A stretch of DNA of 10,761 nt from CAZTHC01 sp964613425 (GTDB lineage Bacteria > Bacillota > Clostridia > TANB77 > CAG-508): assembly GCA_964613425.1 (NCBI GenBank), contig CAZTHC010000036.1, positions 1 to 10,761 on the forward strand, read 5' to 3'. Position numbers and translations under genes: made by a program. The notes under the pieces were generated by a model, which saw nothing but the letters and a program-made list of their open reading frames with translations, did no database searches and was not told the DNA's origin. This document shows positions 1 to 7,594 of this stretch, piece by piece; the first letter of the stretch is position 1; every line of letters begins with the position of its first letter.

Positions 1-48
1 AAAATTATATTTTAATAAATAATGATTTTAATATACAAAAAATCGTCA

Positions 49-90
49 AAAACTCAACAGTAATATTTCTGTTGAGTTTTATTTTTTACT
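49..90 (+). terminator. Rho-independent terminator (5' of the protease gene)
   Basis: A perfect 12-bp stem (49-60 pairs with 69-80) with an 8-nt loop is followed by a T-rich run at 82-87. It probably ends transcription of a gene to the left of the window. The A-rich left flank could let it work weakly on the other strand too. Confidence 0.75.
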
Positions 91-113
91 TGTTTATTTT
101 ACAAAAATATAAT
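85..113 (+). promoter_or_regulatory. Putative sigma-A promoter of the M48 protease gene
   Basis: A -10 box TATAAT lies at 108-113 and a 4/6-match -35 box TTTACT at 85-90, with a 17-bp spacer. It lies just after the terminator hairpin and leaves a leader of about 30 nt before the ATG at 149. In DNA this AT-rich the -35 match is only suggestive. Confidence 0.5.
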
Positions 114-148
114 ATACTTAAATTATACTTTGAAAGGAAAATAGTAAT

Positions 149-1021
149 ATGTATGAAGATATAAAACGCAATAAAGCAAAATCTGGAATTGTTATTTTCG
201 GATTTGGATTAATGATAACTCTAATTATTTATTTTATTTGCAACTATTTTGAATTAGGTGTTTTTTCTATTATTTTTGCCCTATTATTTAGCATAATATC
301 TACAATTATTTCATATTATAATTGCGATAAAATAATATTAGGATTGTCAAAAGCTAGGCCAGCAACACATGAAGAGGACCAAAAACTCGTAAATATTTTG
401 GATGCACTAATGATTGCATCTGGTCTATCACATAAGCCAAGATTATATGTTATAGAGGATTCTCAACCAAATGCTTTTGCAACTGGCAGGAATCCAGAAA
501 ACTCTATAATTTGTGTTACAACAGGACTGTTAAATAAACTAGATTATCGTGAATTGGAAGGCGTTGTTGCTCATGAAATGGCCCATATTCAAAACTACGA
601 TATTCGCTTATCTGCAATTGTTACTGTAATGATAGGATTAGTAGTTATGCTTTCAGATATATTTACCAGAAGCTTTTTTAGAAAAAGCAAAAATGACAAG
701 GGAAATGCAATTTTTATGCTAATCGGATTAATTTTATTAATTCTTTCTCCAATATTTGGCAAACTTATGCAACTTGCTATTTCAAGAAGACGTGAGTATT
801 TAGCAGATGCAACAGCTATTAAATTTACTAGAAATCCAAACGGATTAATAGATGCACTGAAAAAATTGGACTCAGACACAGAAGAGTTAGAAGTTGCAAA
901 TTCTTCTACAGCACATATGTATATTGTTTGTCCACTTAAAAGCAAGAAGAAGAAAAACAATTTGTTTTCTACTCATCCTAGCATAGAAAACAGAATAAAA
1001 GCAATTGAAGAACTAAAATAA
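149..1021 (+). CDS. htpX: M48 family membrane metalloprotease, HtpX-like
   Basis: Predicted zinc endopeptidase of the inner membrane (peptidase family M48B), which in this family degrades misfolded membrane proteins. The 290-residue length is normal. Two N-terminal hydrophobic helices (about 12-32 and 37-57) precede a cytosolic catalytic part with the M48 motif HEMAH at 142-146. The expected third zinc ligand is Glu217 in the REYLADATA segment (216-224). Two more hydrophobic segments lie at about 155-173 and 186-208, and the family's STHPSIENRI motif is at 274-283. The ATG at 149 has a GAAAGGA ribosome binding site 10 nt upstream. The gene is monocistronic, between a hairpin terminator on the left and a bidirectional terminator shared with the convergent minC. 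HtpX is the closest well-known name; a different M48B paralogue is possible. Confidence 0.92.
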   Translation: MYEDIKRNKAKSGIVIFGFGLMITLIIYFICNYFELGVFSIIFALLFSIISTIISYYNCDKIILGLSKARPATHEEDQKLVNILDALMIASGLSHKPRLYVIEDSQPNAFATGRNPENSIICVTTGLLNKLDYRELEGVVAHEMAHIQNYDIRLSAIVTVMIGLVVMLSDIFTRSFFRKSKNDKGNAIFMLIGLILLILSPIFGKLMQLAISRRREYLADATAIKFTRNPNGLIDALKKLDSDTEELEVANSSTAHMYIVCPLKSKKKKNNLFSTHPSIENRIKAIEELK

Positions 1022-1032
1022 ACTACACATAA

Positions 1033-1066
1033 AAAAAGATAGTTAAACTTATTAACTATCTTTTTA
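1033..1066. terminator. Bidirectional terminator between htpX-like gene and minC
   Basis: A 14-bp stem (1033-1046 with 1052-1065) and 5-nt loop is flanked by an A-run on the left and a T-run on the right, so it can act on both strands. It lies between two convergent genes and closes the mre-minC operon on the minus strand. Confidence 0.85.
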
Positions 1067-1107
1067 ATTATATCAAAACATACCTTTATAACAAACTAAA
1101 AACTTTT

Positions 1108-1728
1108 CTATTCCATAATTATTTGATTTTCTTCATCTACATATGCATATGAATATTCTACTGGTATATCATCTGGTAATTTTTCTATTTCCTTTACAAT
1201 ATTTGAAATTCTCAACTGTGGTGCTTCAATTACGTGTGCTGCTATTATTGCTTTTTTATTTCCCTTAGCACCTGCGTGTGCTAAACCTCTTAAATAGCCT
1301 AACACAACAATGTTTTCTCCTGCAATTATTTCTGCACCTGCATTTACATCTCCTAATATTACAAGACTTCCTTCAAATTCAATTTTTTGTCCAGAACGAA
1401 TTGAACCTCTGTGAAATTTTGTATCTGAATTTTCTATCTCCTTTTCAAACACCTTTTTAATCCCATGTAATCCCAATATTTTAGGGCTATCAAACTTTAA
1501 ATCTACCTCTATTTCTTTTTTAATAATCTTTTGAATTTCGTCTATTTCCTTATTTTTTAAAACTTTTCCCATTACACAAATAGGCGTCTTTTCTTGCTTA
1601 TACAATTTTTTTAGTGCTGGTATTTTTTTATTTAAGCAATCTATTATATCCTCGTATTCTGCCTTCTCGCTAATTCTAATTATTATTTCGTCTTTTTTCA
1701 AGTTTATTCCAACGCAGTTTCTCATCAT
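1108..1728 (-). CDS. minC: Septum site-determining protein MinC
   Basis: Inhibitor of FtsZ ring assembly away from midcell; in this family it is normally recruited to the membrane by MinD. The 206-residue protein has an N-terminal domain (about 1-100) that should act on FtsZ, and a clear MinC C-terminal beta-helix domain. That domain starts at RSGQ (111-114) and carries the GDVNAGAEIIAGENI (127-141) and LRGLAHAGAKG (146-156) signatures. The start is a double ATG at 1728/1725 with an AGGA site 8 nt upstream. It is the last gene of the mre operon, 24 bp after mrdA, and is followed by a terminator. Clostridial operons of this type usually continue with minD and minE; none is present here, although MinC normally needs MinD for localisation. 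Confidence 0.95.
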   Translation of the reverse strand: MMRNCVGINLKKDEIIIRISEKAEYEDIIDCLNKKIPALKKLYKQEKTPICVMGKVLKNKEIDEIQKIIKKEIEVDLKFDSPKILGLHGIKKVFEKEIENSDTKFHRGSIRSGQKIEFEGSLVILGDVNAGAEIIAGENIVVLGYLRGLAHAGAKGNKKAIIAAHVIEAPQLRISNIVKEIEKLPDDIPVEYSYAYVDEENQIIME

Positions 1729-1752
1729 TTTTACATTCCTTCTTTCTTTATT

Positions 1753-2367
1753 TTAATTTACATATGCTTGTGCATTCATATCTTCTTTTACATTTATTGC
1801 ATTCATCCCAAAATATTCTGCAATTATATCTCTAGCTACTTCTGCTGTATAACTACCATGTCCACCATTTTCTTCAAATACTACTACTGCAATCTCCGGA
1901 TCATCATATGGTGCAAAACCGATAAACCATGCATTTACATTGTTTCCTGCTTCTGCTGACCCAGTTTTACCTCCGATTTCTATATTAAAATTTTTGAAAA
2001 AGCTATATGCTGTTCCTCCCGTTTCACTTGTAACACTTCTCATTCCTTCTAATATTGCATCCAAATTTTCTTTTTTAACATTTAAATCTTCCACATCAGT
2101 ATTATCTATTCCAAGCTTACTATTTATATTTTCTTCTAATTGTCTTTTGTTTACACTTTTTCCTTCGGAATCTATTACATCTTTAATTATTGTTATATCA
2201 ATATTTTTTCCCCCATTGGTTAACATACTAATGTATTTTGCTATTTGTATTGGTGTAAAGCTGTTTTCTGCTTGTCCTATCGCAGCAGAAAGTGTACTAC
2301 CTGGATACCAAGTTAAACCTCTCTTTTCATAGTCTGTTTTTCCTGCCAAAGTTCCGTGATACTTCAC
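1753..2367 (-). CDS. mrdA: Penicillin-binding protein 2 (MrdA/PbpA), C-terminal part in the +1 frame
   Basis: This frame holds the C-terminal third of the class B PBP2 transpeptidase. Its first homologous residues (GTLAG at fragment residues 5-9, then WYPGSTLSAAIGQ at 20-32) continue directly from the GEVS that ends the homologous part of the upstream frame. It carries the third transpeptidase motif, KTG, at fragment residues 134-136 inside IGGKTGSAEAG, without which PBP2 cannot work. The GTG at 2367 follows an in-frame TAG, and the four residues it adds do not fit the family, so homologous reading starts at GGA 2355-2353. An AGGAG lies 12 nt before that GTG, so separate initiation is not excluded but looks accidental. 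Joined at the CGG, the two parts make about 685 residues, a normal clostridial PBP2 length. An extra base at 2356 explains the break exactly. Confidence 0.9.
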   Translation of the reverse strand: MKYHGTLAGKTDYEKRGLTWYPGSTLSAAIGQAENSFTPIQIAKYISMLTNGGKNIDITIIKDVIDSEGKSVNKRQLEENINSKLGIDNTDVEDLNVKKENLDAILEGMRSVTSETGGTAYSFFKNFNIEIGGKTGSAEAGNNVNAWFIGFAPYDDPEIAVVVFEENGGHGSYTAEVARDIIAEYFGMNAINVKEDMNAQAYVN

Positions 2368-3811
2368 CTACAAGTTCTACTCCTGTTTTTTCTCCTAATC
2401 CAAAATATTTAGCATATTTTTCTAAATTCTCTATTCCCATTCTTCTTGCTACCTCATAGAAATAGCAATTACATGAATGCTTTATTCCTCCTGAAACATC
2501 TAAATATCCATGTGTTTGCCCATAATCTGTCCAAATCCAACAACGTGGTTTGTTTAAATATTGATATATTCCTGTATCTTGTATTTTTTCAGTTGTAGTT
2601 ATTGCCCCACTTTCTAAACCAGCTATAGCTGTTACCATCTTAAAGATTGAACCAGGTTGATATGCTCGTAATGCTCTATTTAGTAAGGCTTCGTTTTCTA
2701 AATATTCATTCCACTTTTGAGTACTTATTCCATTAACAAATAGCTGTGGCTCATAAGTTGGATAACTAGCTAATGCTAATATTTCTCCTGTTTTTACATT
2801 TGTAACAACAACTGCTCCAGACTTTACATTATGCTGTGTTGCAAATCTACCACTTTTAATTTTTTCAATATTGTTTTTCAAAGCTTGCTCTGATACAGCT
2901 TGTAAATTTGCATCTATTGTTAATACAACATTATTTCCTGCAATTGCTTCTTGCGTAACATACTCTGCTGTTTTGCTTCCATCAATTGCCATATCTATTT
3001 GTTTTACACCATCTGTTCCTTTTAAATATTCCTCTAATACATACTCTATTCCTATTTTTCCTATGTAATCATTTAGTGAGTACCCTGTTCTTGCTTCATA
3101 TTCTTCCTCTGTAATTGGCCCTACATAACCTATAATATGGCTAGCCAATGTTCCTTCATATTTTCTTATAGGTTGATTTGTTATATCTACGCCGGGAAAA
3201 TCTATTGCTCTTTCCATAAATTCTAAAACACTTGCCCTTGAAATATCTTTTGCTATAGTAACCCCTCTTATGCTACTATAACCTTTTCTTTCTATTTCAT
3301 AGCGTAACCCTATTATTTTTCTTGTTTCTTCAATATTGTCGTTTTTTATTTTGTACTTTTCTTTATATTTATTAAAAACTTCTTCTGCATTCAGATTATT
3401 ATCTATTTTATTTTTTGTTTTCCAATTCAATGTATCTTCTTCATTTAATTTAAATTCAAATGGATTTACTTTTATTGGAAAACTATCATTATATTCATCT
3501 TTATTTTTTTCCAAAACATTTATTATATTTAAAATAGTATTATTTAATTCATCTGTTTCAATTTTACTTTTATATATTTCCAAAGAAGAACCTATTTTTG
3601 TACCTGCTAATAAAATTCCACTTCTATCTAATATGTTTCCCCTTGCAGCTTTAACAGATACTTCTCTTGTTAGTCTATTACTTGACTTCTCTCTATATTC
3701 CTCTCCGTGAATTATCTGCAAATTAAATAATTGTAGCAATAATATAACTCCAACAACATATATAAGAGCTGTTAATATATTAAATCTTAAATTTCTTTTA
3801 CTTTCTTGCAT
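2327..3811 (-). CDS. mrdA: Penicillin-binding protein 2 (MrdA/PbpA), N-terminal and central part in frame 0
   Basis: Peptidoglycan D,D-transpeptidase of the rod-elongation complex, acting outside the membrane with MreC, MreD and RodA. A single transmembrane anchor (about 12-34) precedes a PBP dimerisation domain with the family's RGNILDRSG segment (58-65) and a transpeptidase domain. The active-site Ser is S388 of the SIFK motif (388-391) and the SxN motif is SCN at 446-448. Homology runs to S485 (ELVGEVS), then the next codon is CGG and the frame drifts into nine unrelated residues before a stop. The third motif, KTG, lies in the +1 frame. If no frameshift occurs, the 494-residue product would lack KTG and should be inactive. 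The ATG has a GGAG site 8 nt upstream and lies 20 bp after mreD. Confidence 0.93.
   Translation of the reverse strand: MQESKRNLRFNILTALIYVVGVILLLQLFNLQIIHGEEYREKSSNRLTREVSVKAARGNILDRSGILLAGTKIGSSLEIYKSKIETDELNNTILNIINVLEKNKDEYNDSFPIKVNPFEFKLNEEDTLNWKTKNKIDNNLNAEEVFNKYKEKYKIKNDNIEETRKIIGLRYEIERKGYSSIRGVTIAKDISRASVLEFMERAIDFPGVDITNQPIRKYEGTLASHIIGYVGPITEEEYEARTGYSLNDYIGKIGIEYVLEEYLKGTDGVKQIDMAIDGSKTAEYVTQEAIAGNNVVLTIDANLQAVSEQALKNNIEKIKSGRFATQHNVKSGAVVVTNVKTGEILALASYPTYEPQLFVNGISTQKWNEYLENEALLNRALRAYQPGSIFKMVTAIAGLESGAITTTEKIQDTGIYQYLNKPRCWIWTDYGQTHGYLDVSGGIKHSCNCYFYEVARRMGIENLEKYAKYFGLGEKTGVELVGEVSRNFGRKNRL
2352..2359 (-). other. Putative +1 frameshift site at CGG in mrdA
   Basis: On the minus strand the frame-0 codons are TCA (2359-2357) and CGG (2356-2354). 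Skipping only the C at 2356 yields TCA-GGA-ACT, i.e. the family sequence GEVS-GTLAG without gain or loss of a residue. The local hexamer ACGGAA (2357-2352) is identical to that at the mecA break. That the frame must change is clear from homology; whether the ribosome does it, or this is a mutation or assembly error, cannot be decided here. Confidence 0.75.
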
Positions 3812-3831
3812 AATATGTACTCCACACGTTT

Positions 3832-4365
3832 CTAATAATAATTTGACAATGTTTTTTCTTTTACAAATATTTTTTCTAATGCGTTGCCTAAAGCCTGTAT
3901 AGTTGGATACAGAATAATTATTAATATTACATTAAATGCTATCTCTATTAATAATATCTTTAAAAAAGCTAATATCTCTAAAGAGCTCTGTAAAAGAATT
4001 ATCTTAAATAAATATATTCCTATTTCATAAATTAAAGTTGCTATCGCTGTCATTAGCATTATATGAATTCTACTATCTTTCAAAAAATTTTTGTTTAAAT
4101 ATGTTCCTAAATATGCAATGCTTCCTAACATAATCGCACATATTCCAATTCTTATTCCAATTGTAAAATCTAATATTAGTCCAAAAATTATTGCTAATGG
4201 CAATGCTAATCTTTTATTTGTAAATAAACCTATTACCAAAACCAATATAACAAATAAGTTTGGCTTTACTCCAGCAATATTAAACCAATTAAAAAAGTTT
4301 GATTGTAAGAAATATATAATTACAAATATTATGAATAGTACGACTATTGTTAACGTTTTCTTCAA
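3832..4365 (-). CDS. mreD: Rod shape-determining protein MreD
   Basis: Integral membrane partner of MreC in the elongasome. The 177-residue protein is almost wholly hydrophobic, with about five to six membrane segments (roughly 4-22, 36-50, 54-72, 75-92, 100-125 and 132-155), the usual MreD size and profile. Residues such as KPNLF (34-38) and the GLILDFTIG stretch (62-70) fit the family. The start is TTG at 4365: upstream in the same frame come only ACT, GCT and then a stop, and a full AGGAGG lies 11 nt before it. It lies 16 bp after mreC, whose stop codon overlaps this ribosome binding site, suggesting translational coupling. MreD is weakly conserved, so the call rests partly on its position between mreC and mrdA. 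Confidence 0.92.
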   Translation of the reverse strand: MKKTLTIVVLFIIFVIIYFLQSNFFNWFNIAGVKPNLFVILVLVIGLFTNKRLALPLAIIFGLILDFTIGIRIGICAIMLGSIAYLGTYLNKNFLKDSRIHIMLMTAIATLIYEIGIYLFKIILLQSSLEILAFLKILLIEIAFNVILIIILYPTIQALGNALEKIFVKEKTLSNYY

Positions 4366-4376
4366 AGTAGCCTATT

Positions 4377-4382
4377 CCTCCT
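4377..4382 (-). promoter_or_regulatory. Ribosome binding site of mreD (deciding a TTG start)
   Basis: AGGAGG on the minus strand touches the mreC stop codon (4384-4382). Its 11-nt spacing to the TTG at 4365 is a little long, but no other start codon lies between it and the frame's upstream stop. Confidence 0.7.
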
Positions 4383-5194
4383 TATTTAATAACTAATACT
4401 GTTTCAATTTTAGAAAAATCTACTGAAGTAGTTATTATTGCATATCTATCTATGTTATTTTTAGTATTTACTATTTCTTTTAATGTTCCTATTTTTATAC
4501 CCTTTGGATATATTCCACCAATTCCAGAAGTTACTATATTATCTCCTAAAATCAAGTTAGCATCTTGCGGTATATACATTGCTTTCAAGGTGTTTGTACT
4601 ATCTAGTACTCCTTTACAAATTATACTATCTCTTGATGTGCTTAGATTAGCACTAACGCTACAGCCTGCATCTATTATTGGTTGAACTTTTGAAGTATTC
4701 TCTGTTGCAGAAACCACGTAACCTACAAGACCTTTTTCGGAAATAACTGCCATGTTAGCTTGTACTCCATCTTTTTCTCCAACATTTATTACCATTGTAT
4801 TACTAAAATTGCTTATATCTCTATTAATTATATACGCTGGAATTATTTCGTAATTTTCGTATTTATCTTTCATATTTGTATATTCTTTTAATATCTCATT
4901 TTCTGATTTTAATATTTCTAGTTCTCTTAATCCTTGCTCTAACTCTGCATTTTTTTTCTTCAATTCTTCGTTTTCTGTTTTCAAGTTATTCATATCTGAA
5001 AAGAAACTGTTATTGTTTGCTATTTTGTTTTTTAATTGAGTTAGTCCATTTTGTACAGGCATAAATATTTTAGAAAAAATATTTTCACCTGCTGAAAAGC
5101 TTTCTAGGTTTGCATTTGAAAATATCACTAACACAATTAGCAATATGCTAGTTATTATTACTCCTAAAATTCCTTTTTTCTTATTTTTATACAT
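4382..5194 (-). CDS. mreC: Rod shape-determining protein MreC
   Basis: Scaffold of the elongasome that sits outside the membrane and links MreB/MreD to PBP2. The 270 residues begin with a short basic stretch and one transmembrane anchor (about 9-28), followed by a coiled coil rich in Lys/Glu/Leu (about 66-108) and the paired beta-barrel domain. The MreC hallmark GDNIVTSGIGGIYPKGIKIG lies at 217-236. Length and domain order are typical. The ATG at 5194 has an AGGAG site 8 nt upstream. Unlike the other tight junctions of this operon, 133 bp separate it from mreB, and that spacer holds two GC-rich palindromic elements. Confidence 0.96.
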   Translation of the reverse strand: MYKNKKKGILGVIITSILLIVLVIFSNANLESFSAGENIFSKIFMPVQNGLTQLKNKIANNNSFFSDMNNLKTENEELKKKNAELEQGLRELEILKSENEILKEYTNMKDKYENYEIIPAYIINRDISNFSNTMVINVGEKDGVQANMAVISEKGLVGYVVSATENTSKVQPIIDAGCSVSANLSTSRDSIICKGVLDSTNTLKAMYIPQDANLILGDNIVTSGIGGIYPKGIKIGTLKEIVNTKNNIDRYAIITTSVDFSKIETVLVIK

Positions 5195-5210
5195 TCTCTA
5201 TTCTCCTATA

Positions 5211-5248
5211 TTTCATGGGCGTATGCAATACGCCCCTACGAGTTACAG
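5211..5248. repeat. GC-rich palindromic element A in the mreB-mreC spacer
   Basis: This 38-bp element starts with TTTCAT and ends with TTACAG. It holds a perfect hairpin of 8 bp (5217-5224 with 5228-5235) with a 3-nt GCA loop, followed by CCTAC. About half of its bases are G or C, far above the flanks. It shares its ends, length and layout with element B, 49 bp further on. This looks like a miniature interspersed palindrome, but that is inferred from two copies only. Confidence 0.65.
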
Positions 5249-5259
5249 TATATTTATAA

Positions 5260-5297
5260 TTTCATTTACGGGTCGTCGAGGACGCCGCCACCTACAG
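5260..5297. repeat. GC-rich palindromic element B in the mreB-mreC spacer
   Basis: A second 38-bp element starts with TTTCAT and ends with CCTACAG. Its core is an imperfect hairpin: CGTC (5274-5277) pairs with GACG (5281-5284) around a GAG loop, extended by mismatched G/C pairs. It is richer in G+C (22 of 38) than element A. Its core differs from A while the ends agree, as expected for two members of one family rather than a recent duplication. Confidence 0.6.
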
Positions 5298-5327
5298 TTT
5301 TCAATATGCTTATATTGATATTTAGAA

Positions 5328-6359
5328 TTATGCTCTTTTTCTTGCATTTATTAGAACACTTTTTAATTTTTCTAAATCATCTAATGTCTTAGCTGTTCCT
5401 TTTACAACACATTCTAATGGGTTTTCTGTAATAAATACAGGCATTCCTGTTTTTTCACTTATTAATTTATCTAGATTTTGTATTAATGCTCCTCCGCCTG
5501 TTAACATTATACCCTTTTCCATTATGTCTGATGCTAGTTCTGGTGGTGTTTTTTCTAAAGTACTTTTTACTATATCTACAATTTCTTGTATCGAGTTTTC
5601 TATTGCTTCTCCTACTTGCGTTGAAGTTATTGTAATTTCTTTTGGTAATCCAGTTTTTAAGTCTCTTCCTTTAACTTGTTTAGATGTTTCTGTTACTAAT
5701 GGCATTGCGCATCCTAGTTCTATTTTTATTTGTTCTGCAGTTGTTTGTCCTATTGCTAAATCCATTTCTTTTTTAACATAATTTATAATATCTTCATCTA
5801 TTTCATCTCCTGCTATTCTAATAGAATAGCTTGTAACTATTCCCCCTAGAGAAATAACTGCTACCTCTGTTGTTCCTCCACCTATATCTACAACGATATT
5901 TCCTGTAGGTTCTGCTACATCTAAGCTAGCTCCTATTGCTGCTGCCATTGGTTCTTCTATTAAATATACCTCTCTCGCTCCTGCCTGTAATATAGCTTCT
6001 TCTACTGCCCTTTCTTCGACCTCTGTTATTCCAGAAGGTACACCTACTACAACTCTAGGTCTTCCAGCATTATATCTTTGGCAAACTCTAGTAAGCATAC
6101 TTTTTAACATTAGTTGTGCTGCAATTAAATCTGCTATAACTCCATCTTTTAATGGTTTTATTGCTAATATATCATCTGGTGTTCTTCCTAGCATTTCCTT
6201 TGCTTCATACCCTGTTGCTATTACTTTTTCTGTTTTTTTATCTATTGCAACAACAGCTGGTTCTTTTAGTACAACACCTTTTCCTTTTACTGTAATTAAT
6301 ACATTTGCTGTTCCTAAATCTATTCCTATATCTTTTCCGCCTAAACTTAATAAACTCAT
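5328..6359 (-). CDS. mreB: Rod shape-determining protein MreB (bacterial actin)
   Basis: ATP-dependent actin homologue that forms membrane-bound filaments and guides lateral wall synthesis. The 343-residue length is standard. Visible nucleotide-binding motifs are phosphate-1 GIDLGTANVLI (12-22), phosphate-2 VDIGGGTTEVAVISLGG (157-173) and the adenosine motif LTGGGALI (286-293). EEPMAAAIGA (135-144) matches the actin-family core, and the short N-terminal segment MSLLSLG resembles the membrane-contacting end of MreB. The ATG has an AGGAG site 8 nt upstream, next to the radC stop, with a 16-bp gap. The radC-mreB order favours MreB over paralogues such as Mbl. Confidence 0.97.
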   Translation of the reverse strand: MSLLSLGGKDIGIDLGTANVLITVKGKGVVLKEPAVVAIDKKTEKVIATGYEAKEMLGRTPDDILAIKPLKDGVIADLIAAQLMLKSMLTRVCQRYNAGRPRVVVGVPSGITEVEERAVEEAILQAGAREVYLIEEPMAAAIGASLDVAEPTGNIVVDIGGGTTEVAVISLGGIVTSYSIRIAGDEIDEDIINYVKKEMDLAIGQTTAEQIKIELGCAMPLVTETSKQVKGRDLKTGLPKEITITSTQVGEAIENSIQEIVDIVKSTLEKTPPELASDIMEKGIMLTGGGALIQNLDKLISEKTGMPVFITENPLECVVKGTAKTLDDLEKLKSVLINARKRA

Positions 6360-6375
6360 TTCTATAACTCCTTTA

Positions 6376-7065
6376 TCATTTATTTTTCATTATACTCTCA
6401 TATGTACCATTTCCAATAACTATATGATCTAATAATTCAATTCCAATAATACTTGCACTTTCATATATTCTGTCTGTAACTCTATAATCTTCTTTGCTTG
6501 GTGTAGAGTCTCCACTGGGGTGGTTATGTACTAATATCATTTTAGGTGCTTGAATTTTTATTGCTTCCACCAATATTTCTTTTGGCTCTATACAAGCAAA
6601 ATTCGTTCCACCAAAGGAAATATTAATTATTTTAAGTACAATATTTTTTGCATTTAATAAAATTAGTTTAACAATTTCTCTTTTTTCGTATCTCAATTCT
6701 GGAATTAATAAATTCGCTACTTCTTCTGTATTCTTCAATTTTAAATTAATATTATTTATTGGTCTCGAAATTCTTTTAGTTAATTCGCACATTGCCTTAA
6801 GCTGTATTGCTTTAACTTTTCCAATTCCTTTAACACCCATAAACTCTTTTATTGATACATCTTGTAAAAAACTTAAATTTTCTTTAGTAGCTACATTTTT
6901 TAGAGTTAAAATCTTTTGCGCGACATTTACTGCTGTTTCGTCTTTAGTTCCTGTTTTAATAATTATCGCCAAAAGTTCTGCATTTGACAAAGTTTCTGCG
7001 CCATACATTTCCAATTTTTCGTATGGTCTTTCTGATAATGGGAGTTCTTTCATTTTAATTGGCAT
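6376..7065 (-). CDS. radC: RadC family JAB/MPN protein
   Basis: Member of the RadC family; its role in the cell is unsettled, and the old link to DNA repair is doubtful. The 229 residues comprise an N-terminal UPF0758/helix-hairpin-helix part (GVKGIGKVKAIQL at 77-89) and a C-terminal JAB1/MPN metalloprotease-like domain. The JAMM zinc motif is complete: H180 and H182 in VHNHPSGD and D193 in PSKED. The ATG at 7065 has an AAGG site 6 nt upstream. It sits between the DUF4321 gene and mreB, a common clostridial and bacillar order, and is probably co-transcribed with the mre genes. No residue looks missing. Confidence 0.95.
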   Translation of the reverse strand: MPIKMKELPLSERPYEKLEMYGAETLSNAELLAIIIKTGTKDETAVNVAQKILTLKNVATKENLSFLQDVSIKEFMGVKGIGKVKAIQLKAMCELTKRISRPINNINLKLKNTEEVANLLIPELRYEKREIVKLILLNAKNIVLKIINISFGGTNFACIEPKEILVEAIKIQAPKMILVHNHPSGDSTPSKEDYRVTDRIYESASIIGIELLDHIVIGNGTYESIMKNK

Positions 7066-7123
7066 TAAATACCTTCTTTCACTAAAGAAAATTGCCCTTT
7101 AAGAATACCCCCATATATTTGAA

Positions 7124-7381
7124 TTAAATACTTTTATATATAATAATACCTAGCACCATTCCCAAAATGCTTGCTATGTTTAGCTTAAACACTAAGCCAA
7201 GAGTTAGCTTCACTATACTAAAATCTAAAATTATTGGGTTTTGCAATCCGAAAGTTTCTCCATATCCTAACCACCATAATCCATTTATTTTAGAAGCAAG
7301 TTCTCCAACTAATCCTCCAAAAACTATACCAGATAGTATAAATATAATTAATATCCAAACACTTTTATTTTTTGTTGCCAT
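7124..7381 (-). CDS. DUF4321 family small membrane protein
   Basis: An 85-residue protein of unknown function with two hydrophobic helices (about 8-28 and 60-82), a GG-containing first helix (GIVFGGLVGE, 18-27) and a conserved-looking middle part (TFGLQNPIILDFSIVKLTLG, 43-62). This pattern matches DUF4321 as I know it, a family often found in Firmicutes just upstream of radC-mreB. It is the first gene after the operon promoter and precedes radC by 58 bp. The ATG at 7381 has a GGAGAGG site close upstream. A role in envelope growth is suggested only by position. Confidence 0.85.
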   Translation of the reverse strand: MATKNKSVWILIIFILSGIVFGGLVGELASKINGLWWLGYGETFGLQNPIILDFSIVKLTLGLVFKLNIASILGMVLGIIIYKSI

Positions 7382-7415
7382 ATGTACCTCTCCATCTTTA
7401 GTTTTTATGCTTTAC

Positions 7416-7444
7416 ATTATATATTGAAATTGCATTTTTTTCAA
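7416..7444 (-). promoter_or_regulatory. Sigma-A promoter of the DUF4321-radC-mreBCD-mrdA-minC operon
   Basis: On the minus strand a TTGAAA -35 box (7444-7439), a 17-bp spacer and a perfect TATAAT -10 box (7421-7416) lie just upstream of the first gene. Predicted start of transcription is about 7409, giving a leader of some 27 nt. This is the best promoter match in the window. Confidence 0.8.
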
Positions 7445-7454
7445 GCAAAATATG

Positions 7455-7517
7455 TATTTTTCAAAATATTTGTGCTATATTTATTTATACACATTTTAGG
7501 TACATATTTTGAAAATA
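7455..7517. promoter_or_regulatory. Pair of AT palindromes between divergent promoters
   Basis: Two near-identical boxes of the form TATTTT-N(1-2)-AAAATA lie at 7455-7468 and 7505-7517. Together they also form a larger imperfect inverted repeat. They lie just upstream of the mre operon promoter and before the mecA promoter, where an operator could control both directions. In DNA this AT-rich they could arise by chance. Confidence 0.3.
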
Positions 7518-7570
7518 CAAATATAATATATTACCATATTTTTTATATTTAATTTTTGTATTATTGGTAG

Positions 7571-7576
7571 TATAAT
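7571..7576 (+). promoter_or_regulatory. Putative -10 box of the mecA promoter
   Basis: A perfect TATAAT lies 28 nt before the mecA ATG. The -35 region at 17 bp (7548-7553, TTTAAT) is weak, so only the -10 box is well supported. Confidence 0.4.
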
Positions 7577-7594
7577 TATTATATATATTACATT

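Noticed and set aside
595..960. 121-codon minus-strand reading frame inside the M48 protease gene
   Set aside because: Antisense shadow of a clearly conserved gene; no ribosome binding site or recognisable domain.
1940..2332. 130-codon plus-strand reading frame opposite mrdA
   Set aside because: Lies wholly antisense to PBP2 sequence and has no family resemblance.
1753..2367. C-terminal PBP2 frame as an independent gene starting at GTG 2367
   Set aside because: The AGGAG is 12 nt away, the protein would be half a transpeptidase domain without the catalytic Ser, and the homologous sequence joins seamlessly to the upstream frame.
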